Shown: positions 1-11,935 of the stretch, piece after piece | How positions within the stretch are numbered: the stretch's first letter is position 1 | How the letters are laid out: the number at the start of each line of letters is the position of its first letter | Source of the DNA: Cepaea nemoralis | Lineage: Eukaryota > Mollusca > Gastropoda > Stylommatophora > Helicidae | Direction of reading: 5' to 3' | DNA length: 64,000 nucleotides | NCBI GenBank assembly: GCA_014155875.1 | Contig: JACEFZ010004163.1 | Span: forward strand, 1 to 64,000 | Notes under the pieces: model-generated | What the model was told of the DNA's origin: nothing | Seen by the model: only the letters and a program-made list of their open reading frames with translations | The model's database searches: none | Translations under genes and position numbers: made by a program

Positions 1-10
1 CGGGGAAAAT

Positions 11-78
11 AATAGAATTCAACTAGTGCCATTAGTATTTCGACACATAATAGAATTCAACTAGTACTATTAGTATTT
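11..78. repeat. 38-bp direct duplication
   Basis: Two copies of a 38-bp unit starting AATAGAATTCAACTAGT lie head to tail (11-48 and 49-78) and differ at a few bases. They run straight into the LINE fragment that follows. No function is visible. Confidence 0.7.
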
Positions 79-176
79 GGACTCTTCGTTGGTTGTTGAA
101 GATAAACACAGAGCACGTGTGAGAATGTCCTGATAATTGTGATATCTGTGTTGACACAACTCAACTCATCTCAACG
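76..176 (+). mobile_element. 3' end fragment of an I-like LINE
   Basis: This matches the last coding segment of the RNase H-bearing LINE copies at 26640-26725 and 32160-32255: ACTCTTC, then GAAGAT, then ACAGAGC, then GGGAATGT-like words in the same order. It ends in a CAACTCAACTCATCTCAAC tail, the same AACTC-type tail as the copy whose 3' end is at 45347. It is a short 5'-truncated or broken copy with no coding capacity. The 5' limit is uncertain. Confidence 0.6.
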
Positions 177-1030
177 AGGCTAAACGGGTACTAATCTTGC
201 CTAAAACTGAACGGTATGCCAACCAAGACAGATTATAAGACAGATGACATGACATATTACAAGACAGATTGGGAGATAGATTATAAGACAGAGGTTACCC
301 CGACATGTCTTTGCTGCTCTCACACGTCATGATTGCCCTGCATTATTCTAACTGTCGATTATTTAGGAGCAATACCGCTTACATTCACAATGGGCACGCA
401 GAGTTTATTGGGCATTTAGGATAAATTTAGGCATATAGGATTATGTGTGTTTGTACGAGGGGGCTTCAAATTAAAGCCTTAAAGGAAGTGTGATAGAAAT
501 TACAATAACCATGCCATTGTCTTGTAACCTGTCAATATTGTTGTTAAGGATGTTAAGCATATTAAGCATGTGACGTCACAGCGCAGACGAACACGATGAC
601 GTCATAAAGACAGTATAAAGATGGCTGTCCCACTTTTGACATGCACCAAAGAGAAGCTGTTATCCGTTTTTTTATCTGTGAAGGGTGAAACCTATGGAAA
701 TCCATCGGCGAATGAAGGTCCAGTATGGTGATGCATGCCTGTCAGTCCAGCAAGTGTATGAGGGGAGTAGGAAGTTTCAAAACTTGTCTGTCCGATGAAG
801 ACGTACAGCAGGTGGTGCATGAGTGGTTACACTCGCGACCAAGAGAATTTTTTTTTTCCTGCAGGAATCCTAGAAATTTATCGGCGCTGGGGGACTTTCA
901 CTGAACGCAGAGATGACTACATCGAAAATGGTGCATTTGTCTCCCTCCCCCCCCCCCCCCAGCATATATTCACACACACACAAACAACACGTCTAAGGTT
1001 ATCATTTGAAGCCCACTCGTACATCTAGGG
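177..1030. other. Stretch without a recognised gene
   Basis: It holds short AGACAGATTATAAGACAG-type repeats at about 225-295 and a poly-C run at about 947-960. The short open frames in it show no recognisable domain. I see nothing else. Confidence 0.5.
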
Positions 1031-1491
1031 CAGTAGTTCTCAACATTTTTTTGGTCTGTGCCCCCCTTCACCATATTTTCAGAACGTCATCCCCCCTCCA
1101 CTTTCGTATTTCCTACCTAAAAATTTGGCCCGTGCCCCCCTTTACCATATTTTCAGAACGTCATTCCCTCCCCCCTTTTTCGTATTTCTTACCTAAAATC
1201 ACCCCCCCCCCCCCTTCCGCTCCTACACAGTATACGTAATAATGGAAGCACATACTAAAACAAGTCTAGACGTCCACATAAAACGTGATTTGTGGTTCTA
1301 CTTACCTTATAAAATGAATTTTAGAAGGGTGAGACATACAGAACCGTAAAGTATGAAGGGAAAAGCAATATCAAGTAATCGGTTCTTGTATTAACGCGAT
1401 CCTGAAATAATCTTCATTCCCCCCCCCCCGGAAACCATAAAATTTCCCCCTGGGGGGGGGGGGGGAATTCCCCACCGGTTGAGAACCACTG
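1031..1491. mobile_element. hAT-type MITE with TIRs and 8-bp target duplication
   Basis: The ends are CAGTAGTTCTCAAC (1031-1044) and GTTGAGAACCACTG (1478-1491), inverted copies with one mismatch that fit the CAGTGGTTCTCAACC terminal repeat well known for non-autonomous hAT elements. The flanks ATCTAGGG (1023-1030) and ATCTATGG (1492-1499) are an 8-bp target duplication with one mismatch, the length hAT transposases make. The interior is rich in poly-C and poly-G tracts and includes a repeated CCCCCCTTCACCATATTTTCAGAACG motif near 1063 and 1137 (described, not coding). There is no transposase, so it would have needed one in trans. Confidence 0.88.
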
Positions 1492-1499
1492 ATCTATGG

Positions 1500-1583
1500 T
1501 ATATTTGAGCATATAGTGTGCATATAGGATATATTGGATATGTAGAGTATATTGGTCATATAGCATATATTTGACATTGATGA
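1500..1583. repeat. AT-rich degenerate repeat, left part
   Basis: The segment 1527-1583 is nearly the same as 2694-2750 (GGATATATTGG, GTAGAGTATATTGGTCATATAGCAT and so on). The LINE and SINE at 1584-2572 therefore appear to have landed inside an older AT-rich repeat. Confidence 0.6.
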
Positions 1584-2349
1584 TATATAGCAATATCAGA
1601 AGCTGAATTACAAGACCACATGAATAGTCTAAACGAAACGTGTAGGGAACATAACATGAAAATTAGCACAAGCAAAACAGAGGTAATGACTATAACTAAA
1701 GAAGAACAAACAGCAACAATTCACCTAAACGAACATCCCTTGAAACAAGTAAAGAGCTTCAAGTACCTAGGAAGTATAATATCATCAAATGGCAGATCAG
1801 AAGACGAGATCGAAAATAGGTGCAATAAGGCAAATCAACTCATTGGACAAATGGCACCAATACTAAAGAACAAACATGTATCAATAACTACTAAGAAAGC
1901 ACTTTACAACACAATCTTCCTGCCAACTATGTGCTACCAATGCCAAACCTGGACAATGACAGAAAAAGAGAAAAGAAAAATCACAACAACAGAAATGAGG
2001 TTTCTGAGAAGAATACTCAACGTATCAAGAAGAGATAAGTTCAGAAATGAAGAAATCAGGACTAAAGTGGGGGTTAAAGCTGCTCTAGATTTTATTAGAA
2101 AGCAGCAAGTCAAATGGTTTGGCCATGCAAGTAGGCTACCAGTCAACAGCATGCCACAACAAGCAATGATGTACAGACCAGATGGAAACAGAGGAAGAGG
2201 CCGACCACGTAAACGTTGGACGGAGGGAATAACAGAATCCATGAGAATGTCGATATACGAAGCCCATAACCAGGCACTCTCACGAAGTTTATACTTCACC
2301 TCGACACCGCAAGGTACAAGAGGAACATGATGAGATGAGATGAGATGAT
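1584..2349 (+). pseudogene. RTE-like LINE reverse transcriptase C-terminus, 5'-truncated
   Basis: The open frame from 1584 (ATG at 1620, stop at 2328) encodes the part of a LINE polymerase just after the YADD motif. Visible blocks are SEAELQDHMNSLNE, the MKISTSKTEVM motif, SFKYLGSIISSNG, an LPTMCYQCQTWTM thumb motif, the KWFGHASRLP motif and a basic GRGRPRKRW C-terminus. Family proteins of this type run to about 1000 residues, so some three quarters are missing. A (TGAGA)n tail at 2328-2349 marks the 3' end. Two shorter copies of the same 3' end, with the same tail, are at 28661 and 34764. This copy is uninterrupted but has neither the catalytic site nor the endonuclease, so it is a dead fragment. 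Confidence 0.85.
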
Positions 2350-2350
2350 A

Positions 2351-2572
2351 TATTGGGCCGAGGGGTTAGCAGCTTTCTCTGTAACCCCGAATACTCTCGT
2401 GGTTGACGTGAGCGCACGAGAATTGGAAGAATTTCGAGTCGCGCCAGTGACTTATGAGAGTATGGAGCCGGTCGCTCAGAAAGTCGTGGCGTGCTGATGA
2501 GCGTAATCTAGCCTAGGAATCAACATACAGCTGAAAGATGCTGATGTTGACCGCAATATCTTGAAACAGGAT
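2351..2572 (+). mobile_element. tRNA-derived SINE, family A
   Basis: It matches the other A copies: a GGCCGAGGGGTTAGCAGC head resembling a tRNA A box, an ATTCTCG and TTCGAGTC region like a B box, a conserved GCTCAGAAAG core, and the 3' part with CAACATACAGCTGAAAGATGCTG and TTGAC. It follows the LINE tail directly. Its 3' end has decayed away from the GGATATGC terminus of the better copies. It carries a CTGATGAGCG word that mimics a hammerhead core but is ordinary SINE sequence. Confidence 0.75.
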
Positions 2573-2587
2573 GGAAACGCGGGGAAA

Positions 2588-2904
2588 AAATGGTATATTG
2601 GACATAAAGAGTATACTGAGCATATATGACTTATTGGCCATATATATGGTATATTGGACACATATTGCGCATAAATGTTACGCTGTGCATATAGGATATA
2701 TTGGACATGTAGAGTATATTGGTCATATAGCATACATTTGACATATAGGGTATATTGAACATATTAGGTATATTCTAAATATAGAGTAAATTGTTTATCT
2801 AAAGTATTTTGGATATATAGGGGATATTGAATATATTGAGTATATTGTACAGATAGTGGATATGTAGAGTATATTGGACATATATTAGATATATAGTGTC
2901 CTTT
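2588..2904. repeat. AT-rich degenerate tandem repeat
   Basis: Imperfect units of the type GTATATTGGACATATA recur through this stretch and again at about 3140-3195. They cover the sides of two SINE insertions. Nothing codes here. Confidence 0.7.
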
Positions 2905-3140
2905 TTTGCATGTCCTTTACAGGACATCGCTGTCAACACCAGCATTTTACCGCAGTTGTTGATTTCTTGATAAGGTTACGCTCAGTAGTTTGCCATTGAT
3001 TTCTGGGCGGGCCGGCTCACTTATCCCGTAAGTCACCAACGCGGCGAGAACCGCTACCAGTTCTCGCGCGCTGCGTTACCCTACGTGGATAAACGGGATT
3101 ACGGAGAAAGTCGTTTAAACCCTAGGCCAGAGACACCGGA
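2905..3140 (-). mobile_element. tRNA-derived SINE, family A
   Basis: Reverse-strand copy. It reads in from the 3' end (TCCTTTACAGGACATCGCTG), through the core (CTCAGTAGTTTGCCATTG), to the tRNA-like head ending near CCAGAGACACCGG. It lies inside the AT-rich repeat. No open frame or other function. Confidence 0.85.
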
Positions 3141-4778
3141 TATAGTATATGGACATATATTGCATATATATGTTATATTGCAAGTAAATAGTATTCTGGC
3201 ATGCATTGTGAATTTGTGACGGAGCAGTTTAGTGTGGCTCTAACGCGAGCAGTCCATGCGCGATTCACGCTATTGAATGTATTATTTTTTTTTAACCAAA
3301 GAAGAAGAACAAAATGTGTATACCCTCACATGATCCTGGATTAATATATCGGACATGCTACTCTGCTCAAACCAGGGCGAAAAGTAAGAGGCACCCCATG
3401 CAAGTTAAATTATCTTTCAGTTGAAAACAAAAATAAGAGTAGACCCAATTAAACGAAGACAATGCCAAATACACATTTCAGAATGTGAAAAAGTACCATC
3501 ATGAAGCCAAAGTAGCGTCATCCAGGTTGGGAGATAAACAGGTACTCCACTTTGCCCAAAAGTATTTCGTAGAGTAGCGGGGGAACGAGATGACTTATTT
3601 CACATTTGATAAGGCATGCCCTTACACCGCCACCGTTTTAAATCTACGACGTGTTGTTCCCAGGTAACACAACTTACTCGTATAAGCGTATATATGGCGT
3701 TTATTTTCCATCCAACAAATACCAATGTTATTATATTACGTGTGCATTTATTTGAGATTAACACATCTATATTTCTCAAAGTTCGTTCTCGTGGTGAATA
3801 TGTGGCCCAAGGTTCCTTCCTTGTCATTGTCTGAACCTGCTGCACTGCTTCTAATTCATATTCTAGCTTACTTTCCATCCTCTTCTTGATGATTCGCAGA
3901 AGCATTTGGCTAGAATGATGGCGTACTATTAATGTGATAGAAAAATAGTTAGTGTCAATGTTAACATTAATTTCTTTGGGAATAGGATTTACATTGTTCT
4001 CTTTCTGTTTTTTTCCTTCATTTATTTATTTATTTATTTATATATTTATTTATTTTGGGGATCAAAATAGCCCTATTCTTGATTTCCGTACATACTGCAT
4101 GAAGGAAATGGTCGCTGTTTTCTCCTCATATATATATATATATATATATATAAAATCCGCATTAATGATAACAAACTAAGCAACAAAACCACGGGGCTGC
4201 TTTGTGTCTGGAAACAAAATGAAATATGAAGAAGAGAATCACAATAGTAATGTTACAACATTCCCTTTCAAGCGAATTCCTGCTGTCAGTTTTTCTCATT
4301 GATAAGACAACCTGGAGAAAGAAGTGAAGGAGGTCGAATCAGCACAACTGTCCACTCGTTGATACTGGCATTTGACTTCTCAAGGGCCCTGTCCTTTAGT
4401 CGCTATTGTTTCCTGTCCACACGATAGAAACGAAACTCGAGTACGAAACATTTCGGCAGATTCAAAACTCTCACATTGACGCAGGTCGGGCAATTGTGGT
4501 CATATGGTCCGACCTTCTTCTAAAACAATTGTTTGGGCTCATTTTCCAATGACAGTAGTACTTGAATGCCCAACTGCTGAGGTCTTTTGTTAGGCAACGA
4601 ACATTGCAAATTGCCACGTCAGAAACAAACGTTTTGTTCGAGTATTGTTTTCCATTTGTATTTGGCATATTTTACATTTTATTTTTACAGTTGAAACATT
4701 CGTTAGCTGGCTGGCTGCTACGTAAAGCATAATGCTGCTCTATGTAGCATAGGGACAAGGTCTTTTACTGCTGGGCTG
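3141..4778. other. Stretch without a recognised gene
   Basis: It contains more of the AT-rich repeat to about 3200, a (TTTA)n tract at 4018-4055 and an (AT)n tract at 4127-4152. The open frames at 3600-3905 and 4471-4668 have no recognisable domain and look fortuitous. I see no SINE or LINE signature in the rest. Confidence 0.5.
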
Positions 4779-5058
4779 AGAATGTACGCCAAATCCAATT
4801 TCATTTATCGGTTGACATGCAGATGCCAGCCTATTTACATGGGCAGAACAGAGAGGCAATTAAACAACAGGCTGGTTGAACACATACCCAATTGCATTGA
4901 CAGAATAATACACAAAGATGATTTGAACCTGGCCAAGCCGACACACGAGAATCTACTAAACACCCCTATTTTCTATTTACCGCCATCCATATTTGTTAGG
5001 TCTAAACCTACTGTATGTTTGGTACCGAATCTGTTAATACTCTTTATTTATACATTGT
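4779..5058 (+). pseudogene. Penelope-like element GIY-YIG endonuclease fragment
   Basis: The frame (ATG at 4782) encodes NFIYRLTCRCQPIYMGRT followed by ERQLNNRLVEH. This is the GIY-YIG nuclease pattern of Penelope-like retroelements: the Y-x-L-T-C start, the Y-x-G-x-T centre and the catalytic Arg of LNNRLVEH. In intact elements this domain follows the reverse transcriptase at the C-terminus and nicks the target. Only about 35 residues match; after H34 similarity is lost and the frame runs on to 5063 as noise. No reverse transcriptase is seen upstream. It is a short, dead piece. Confidence 0.7.
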
Positions 5059-5070
5059 TATGAAGTTAGG

Positions 5071-5317
5071 GCCGGCTTCCTGGCCAAGAGATTAGCAATT
5101 TTTCTCCGTAATCTCGTATGCTCTCGTAGGTAACGTGACGACGGTGAGAATCAGCTGTGGCTCGAATCGCGTCGGTAACTTACGGGGTATGTGAGCCGGC
5201 CGCTCAGAAAGCAATGGCAAACTACTGAGCGTAATCTTGCCAAGAAATCAACAATCAGCTGAAAGATGCTGATGTTGACAGCGATGTCCTGTAAAGGATA
5301 TGCAAAACATTTATTTG
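5071..5317 (+). mobile_element. tRNA-derived SINE, family A, with 12-bp target duplication
   Basis: One of the cleanest copies. The head GCCGGCTTCCTGGCCAAGAG holds an A-box-like motif, and GTGGCTCGAATCGC a B-box-like motif, as expected for RNA polymerase III promotion. The core is CTCAGAAAGCAATGGCAAAC and the 3' end GTCCTGTAAAGGATATGC plus AAAACATTTATTTG. The flanks TATGAAGTTAGG (5059-5070 and 5318-5329) are a perfect 12-bp target duplication, so insertion was by target-primed reverse transcription. The target was itself one of two about 75-bp similar units (4990-5063 and 5325-5400). Confidence 0.92.
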
Positions 5318-5545
5318 TATGAAGTTAGGTCTAAACCTACATTATGTTTGCCACCGAATCTGTTAGTATTCTTGAATGTCTACATTGTTATGATCGGTCT
5401 GCGTTTGACTTCTTTAAAACAGTAGCCATTGTTGTTGATTTTGAAGCCAAGATATTCACATTGTGTGAAACTTTTAATTTCTGCATTGCTGATTGTGCAT
5501 TTTGGTTGACACATAATTTTGTCTGTGGTCATTATGTGTTTGTGC

Positions 5546-5546
<1 letters not shown>

Positions 5547-5638
<92 letters not shown>
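5547..5638. repeat. (ATT)n microsatellite
   Basis: About 30 uninterrupted ATT units. The leucine-rich open frame across it is a by-product. Confidence 0.97.
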
Positions 5639-6069
5639 GTTGGTTTATGTTCAGAAAAGTTTTGATTTTCACTGTGGCTTTTGGCAGATAGGGTTAACTG
5701 TTCTGATACAATAACACTATCATTTTATAAGTTAACAAACAGATTTCGAGAAAGGGAATTGTGGGGAAAATCATAATCACCAACGTCACCTGGTGTTAAT
5801 AATGATGAAGATATCGATGGTAGTGAATCGGATACAGAGTCGAACTAGACATAACATTGATACTCGAGATTTCACTAGAGATAAATGGATTCAAGGAAAT
5901 GAGAAAGCTACATTTGCAGCGTACTAAAGAAAAAAAAAAATAACAACAACAACTTGTACTGGAGCAGTTTCCTGCTTTGTGAGACAGATAAAGTGAAAGA
6001 CAAATGAGAAACTGAGAAAAAATGTCGGAGGTGTCGGAATACCGCCGAGTACTGACTTTATATAACAAC
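5639..6069. other. Stretch without a recognised gene
   Basis: A short A-run and CAACAACAAC lie at about 5930-5955. From about 5760 on it may be a decayed upstream part of the LINE that becomes recognisable at 6070, but I cannot show this. Confidence 0.4.
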
Positions 6070-6312
6070 AAAGAGTTAAATGGTTCGGAAATTTAGCTAG
6101 AATGCAAAAAGATCAACCAGCAGCTAGAGCTGTGTACCTGAGAACATCGGGATGCAAGACGCGTGGATGCCCCTTGAAGAGTTGGCTAGATGGAGTAAAA
6201 GGGATATTGAAGAAATCAATTGTAACATTAGCACAAGCAAGAAGGCAAGCGAAAAACAGGAAAGTACATCCACCTCCTCTCTGCGACACTTCACGGCGAA
6301 ATCAGTAGGGTA
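6070..6312 (+). pseudogene. LINE reverse transcriptase C-terminal fragment
   Basis: Reading from about 6072 gives VKWFGNLARMQKDQPAARAV, then RTSGCKTRG and WLDGVKG, and the frame closes near 6306. This is the C-terminal KWFGH...MxxDxxPxxA, GRPRxxWxDG arrangement of RTE-like LINE polymerases. The equivalent of the GRGRPRKRW motif is degraded to GCPLKSW. Only the last 75 or so residues remain, with no catalytic motif. It is a different family from the LINEs at 1584 and 9180. Confidence 0.65.
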
Positions 6313-7232
6313 AACGGGGACATAAATAGTACGAGGACAAGAAGTCAATAATATACACAGCTGGCAAGGGCACGATAACAAGAAAAGCAAATCTTATAGT
6401 AGACACCGATAGGTTTTTATGACTTGGTAGGACTCCATTAAAAATGTGACACCACATTACTTTGTTTGGGTGACCAATTCTAGTTCTCACGGCGTTTTCT
6501 TCCCATAAATCCTATAATCCTCACTTTGCGAGAATACTTTGTGGGAGATCCGTTCCCAATTGGGGTTTGAATTCAACCGTCTGTGTCATAATCCAGTGAA
6601 TTAGCCGTTGCGCCACCAAGGATCGTCGTATGCTTAAGTAAAGGTAAAAGAAACTCGTATACCCCCCTCCTAGCACCATTTCCGCCTCTTTTACCTTTCG
6701 TTGCTATTTCTTTAAACTACGTTCCCGCCAGACACAAATCCTCGTTAACAGACTAGTCACAAAGCTTTCCTGGGTGTTAAAAATACCTAGCAGACGGAAC
6801 GTCAACGGCGCCCAGAATCTGCTGGTGCCACATTTGTGCCATGTGATTTGCGCTCGTCTTCAAGGAATGCCAGAGACTTGCCAAGAAATGAAGACTGAAA
6901 TTAAGGTAGGCGTTGTCCCATTGGGCAATAACCAGCTCGTCAGAGAAAAGGTAATCTCGAGGAATTGTCGAGCGGGAAAATTGTTAAGCTTGTGGGTGCA
7001 ACGAAGCTTTGTTCATCGGGGACCCGTGAATGATTAAAGGCGAAAGGATTAGTGTGGGTATTTGGGAAAATTGACGTATTGTTATACTGGCAACATAAAT
7101 ATCACTAACCTAGACACTAGTATTTCATTTCTTCTTCTTCCTCCACCTCCTTCTCTCCCTTTTCCTCTATTTCTTCTTCACCTTCTCCCTCTTCCTCCCG
7201 CTCTCCCTCCATTTATTCGTTGTCTTGGCACA
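6313..7232. other. Stretch without a recognised gene
   Basis: Near 6580-6625 CCAGTGAATTAGCCGTTGCGCC followed by ACCAAGGATCGTCG looks like a reverse-strand tRNA-type SINE head (a TGGCGCAACGGCTAA A box on the minus strand), but I find no second copy. A pyrimidine-rich CTTCTTC/CTCCCT tract precedes the AGT array at 7120-7212. Nothing else is recognised. Confidence 0.4.
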
Positions 7233-8034
<802 letters not shown>

Positions 8035-8688
8035 GGTGAGTATGCGAACGAAGAGGAATATGAAGGTGACAAAAAAAATAATATTACAAGAAAGTGACGA
8101 AAATAAATGTCAGTACTACTGTCAACTATTTTGGGTACAGCTTCACTGACATGAACCGGTATCTTTATAAAAAAAATTTTCTAGCTTCTAGTCCTGGAAG
8201 TTTTAACCACTTCCTGTTCCATCAGCTTCCAAAAAAAAAAAAAAAAGCACGGTACGCCCACATTATCCGCAGCAGCCCACCCGGCTTCATCATGCCTCAA
8301 AGTTTCTGCTAATGAAAGTTGGCTTAAACTACAGTGAGCTCACAGATAAAACAGTACAGCTGTCCGTACACAATAGTTTACTATTCTCCGAGAGATAAGT
8401 CCCGACACATTATATTCCAAGCCCAAACAAAGCTAGCAATTGTTGGCGCTGGAACGTAAATAACACGAAATATTTACCATAGCCTGATAGTGTCATATTC
8501 TTGGCAGTGGCGGAACGAAAGTTGTGAGCGGTGAACGTGTTAGTTGGGAAAAGAAGCCTGGCATTGTTGTATGGAGAAATGAAGAGGAAGCCAGGAGCGG
8601 ACATTTAACAGTGGATTGTTTTATACGTGCCTTTATTTTTAACCAGTCTTCTTTTGCCATAGAATGCAGATCTCGAGCTGCTGCTGCT
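8035..8688. other. Spacer between two inverted trinucleotide arrays
   Basis: No gene is recognised. A poly-A run lies at 8230-8246. The flanking arrays have GAA on the left and TTC on the right, so the stretch is the loop of a large imperfect inverted repeat. Confidence 0.5.
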
Positions 8689-9023
<335 letters not shown>

Positions 9024-9179
9024 GTCCATCAAGAATGATGATGACCTTTCATTTCATCAAGTAGTGGTTTAAAGTATGGAGCCTTGAGTTCTAAGATGGC
9101 TGATAACGCCTATTTTGGCTCGAAATGATCTTTGACAATGTGGGCAAAGAATGCTTGACGTTCCAAGAGGAGGATCTCT

Positions 9180-9990
9180 TGCAGTGGTTTTTCTGTCCAG
9201 CCTTTACTTCACAGCTTTTTCAGTCCTGGTTGCTTCACAAGTGACTGCACGCTTGCGTAATGATGTACGCCACGAATTTGGGTCTTTTGCAGCAGTCTCC
9301 CAATTGTCAAGATGAATTCCAAAAGCTTTCGGTGAGATTTTCATAGTGACTTTACAGCGTTTTCCCTGGCCGCCTTGGGAGCGTTTACCATAACGCAGCT
9401 CGTCGTAAAAAAAAAAATAAAACAACAACATTGTTTAGGGAGTCTGTGATCTGGCATACAAGTTAAGTTTCCAGCCCTAGCGAATCTGAATCCTCATTAG
9501 TAAAGTATGGATACTGGGCGTGGACACTCTTTCTAGAACTTAAGTGTCTGGGATCTTGTCTTGCCATTTAATATTCAATAGCTTCCTAAGGCAGACTGTG
9601 GGGAAGTGGTTTAATTTCCTGGCATGTCACTGGTAAACAGTCCAGGTTACACAAGCATATAGCAGTGTGGATAATACAACTGCCTTGTAGACTTTCAGCT
9701 TTGTTTGCAGGTTTATTCCATCATTTCTGTCCCATACATTCTTGTATAGTCTGGCAAAGGCCGCTCTGGCCTTGGAGATTCTTGCATTCGCTTCGTCATC
9801 AATTGTGAATTTGTCCACAACACTTAGACTAAGACCATTCACCTTGATATTCGGCACAGCTGTGATTATTCCGTGAAGCTGGCTGGTACATAACTACAGT
9901 CTTCTCCAAGTTGATATTGAGCCCAAAGTTGGCACAGGCATATGAGAAAGCTGAAACATTGTGTTGCATGTCTGCCGCTGAGTTGGCGAC
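9180..9990 (-). pseudogene. RTE-like LINE polymerase C-terminal region, broken
   Basis: Minus-strand pieces in several frames line up into one C-terminal region. The first is NIKVNGLSLSVVDKFTIDDE with ISKARAAFARLYKNVWDRN and LLYACVTWTVYQ (9627-9857). Then comes ELRYGKRSQGGQGKRCK with a FGIHLDNWETAAKD end (9204-9431). Before it, up to about 9990, lie remnants of the palm region. The order matches LINE proteins with the NARISKA and YACETWT motifs. Several frameshifts and a missing segment between the two frames show it is dead. A poly-A run interrupts it near 9409. Confidence 0.75.
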
Positions 9991-10301
9991 TCTGTGGCGA
10001 TCTGTGTGTGTGTGTTTTTTTTTTTTAAAGTTTTTCTTTTAACGTACACTCTTTGAACTCAAGAGTAGTGAGATATTGGGAGCCGTAGAATTTACAAGAT
10101 CACTAGATGATAAGGAACCTATGACAGGTCTAGTAAACCGGTAGGGATTTTACATGACTCTAGAAAAATACTGCTTATCAATGAAGTAGGAAATTGGAGG
10201 CAAGGCGCTATTCACAGGTGCTGTAACTTCAATAGCTCCTCCTAGCGAGAAGAGGAAGACAACAACAACTAACGATAACTATAAGGAAAAGATAATACAT
10301 G
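9991..10301. other. Stretch without a recognised gene
   Basis: It has a short (TG)n and poly-T tract at 10000-10026. Nothing else is recognised. Confidence 0.4.
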
Positions 10302-10591
10302 GCTTAATGGATACGAGCGCTTGCTCTTAAACTTCCGGTGTGCTCATGTCGAGGTAGTGGGTTCAACTCTTAAAACGGTCATTTGGACTAAAATGGTGAC
10401 GTCTCGTCCTTGTCTTGGGGGATTAAATTACAAGTACCTCAGAAATCGGAGTGGGTTCCCGTGCTGGAGAGGGACACCGGAATTAAGGAAAAGCTAATCC
10501 ATACGCAAAAGATCAGCCCTGTACACTAGAAGCAGTAGCACGTGAATGGACTAGGCTTGAGTTCAAAGCAAGAGAACGGGGACAAAAATTA
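10302..10591 (+). mobile_element. tRNA-derived SINE, family C
   Basis: The sequence from GGCTTAATGGATACGAGCGC to about 10580 aligns along its length with 35588-35870. Shared blocks in order are the TGGATA A-box-like head, GGTGTGCT, a GGGTTCAACTC B-box-like motif, ATGGACTAAAATG, CTAATCCA-ACGCAAA, CACTAGAAG and the AAAGCAAG end. Both copies lie just upstream of a tandem array, here the 33-bp minisatellite and there (AAT)n. No coding capacity. Confidence 0.8.
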
Positions 10592-11459
10592 AATGTATGA
10601 GTCATATCAACAAAGAAGAAATTAAATGTATGAGTCATATCAACAAAGAAGAAATTAAATGTATGAGTCATATCAACAAAGAAGAAATTAAATGTATGAG
10701 TCATATCAACGAAGAAGAAATTAAATGTATGAGTCATATCAACGAAGAAGAAATTAAATGTATTAGTCATATCAACAAAGAAGAAAGTAAATGTATGAGT
10801 CATATCAACAAAGAAGAAATTAAATGTATGAGTCATATCAACAGAGAAGAAATTAAATGTATGGGTCATATCAACAGAGAAGAAATTAAATGTATGAGTC
10901 ATTTCAACAAAGAAGAAATTAAATGTATGAGTCATATCAACAGAGAAGAAATTAAATGTATGAGTCATATCAACAAAGAAGAAATTAAATGTATGAGTCA
11001 TATCAACAAAGAAGAAATTAAATGTATGAGTCATATCAACAAAGAAGAAATTAAATGTATGAGTCATATCAACAAAGAAGAAATTAAATGTATGAGTCAT
11101 ATCAACAAAGAAGAAATTAAATGTATGAGTCATATCAACAAATAAGAAATTAAATGTATGAGTCATATCAACAAAGAAGAAATTAAATGTATGAGTCATA
11201 TCAACAAAGAAGAAATTAAATGTATGAGTCATATCAACAAAGAAGAAATTAAATGTATGAGTCATATCAACAAAGAAGAAATTAAATGTATGAGTCATAT
11301 CAACAAAGAAGAAATTAAATGTATGAGTCATATCAACAAAGAAGAAATTAAATGTATGAGTCATATCAACAAAGAAGAAATTAAATGTATGAGTCATATC
11401 AACAAAGAAGAAATTAAATGTATGAGTCATATCAACAAAGAAGAAATTACATGTATGAG
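10592..11459. repeat. 33-bp minisatellite, block 1 (Lys type)
   Basis: About 26 units of 33 bp beginning ATGAGTCATATCAAC. Almost all units here have CAACAAAGAAG, reading as MSHINKEEIKC on the plus strand, and they are very uniform. Because 33 is a multiple of three and the unit has few stops, long frames exist on both strands (MTHTFNFFSVD type on the minus). A codon-level match to a LINE next to block 3 shows the unit was born from LINE coding sequence. The 5-bp target duplication ATGAG of the palindromic LTR insertion closes the block. Confidence 0.97.
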
Positions 11460-11925
11460 TGTCAGAGCCTAACATGGTATAGCTATGCAGCAACATCGTT
11501 ACGACACCCGGCGGACAAGAATTGTCGGCTGGCAAGATTGTTACCTGACACGCGACCAGCGGTCAGGCTGACGACAGACGCACGCAGGCCACGTGACGCC
11601 ACTAGAGGCAGTGGGCAGTTTGCGTGCTAGCCTCAGACCGAGCTGGGACCTGAGACTGGAAGGACATGTGTGATGAGAGCAAGGCGTTTGTGTGGATCTC
11701 TGTGGTTGAAAGCCGAACGACTGATATCTTGAGCGTCAGACCTATGAGCTGTATTGTGGTTGTGAGCGTCGTGAGTTATATATTGTAGATTGTTGTAATT
11801 ATCGTTCTGTATTTAATGTGGCAATAAATCCATAGAACTTGTGTCGCTGTGTCTTACGTCGAATCACGTTATACTTGTACTGTCTCACACGTGTTAGCTA
11901 ACGAGCCAATTATAAGATCCTGACA
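11460..11925 (+). repeat. Long terminal repeat (complete)
   Basis: It starts TGTCAG and ends CTGACA, a perfect 6-bp terminal inverted repeat with the canonical TG...CA. A possible TATA element TTATATAT lies near 11778 and an AATAAA signal at 11823-11828, so R would fall at roughly 11805-11879. This delimitation is inference from spacing. The opposite arm stops exactly at 11879 equivalent, which fits the poly(A) site. Confidence 0.9.
11823..11828 (+). promoter_or_regulatory. Polyadenylation signal of the LTR
   Basis: AATAAA in GGCAATAAATCC. The inverted arm carries the complementary copy at about 12026-12031. Confidence 0.7.
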
Positions 11926-11935
11926 TGTGTGGACG

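Noticed and set aside
2492..2506. Hammerhead ribozyme core (CTGATGAGCG here and at 53112)
   Set aside because: No GAAAC strand or flanking helices; the word is a variant of SINE family A.
3600..3905. Small host gene on the minus strand
   Set aside because: No domain, no start or splice evidence, and composition like its surroundings.
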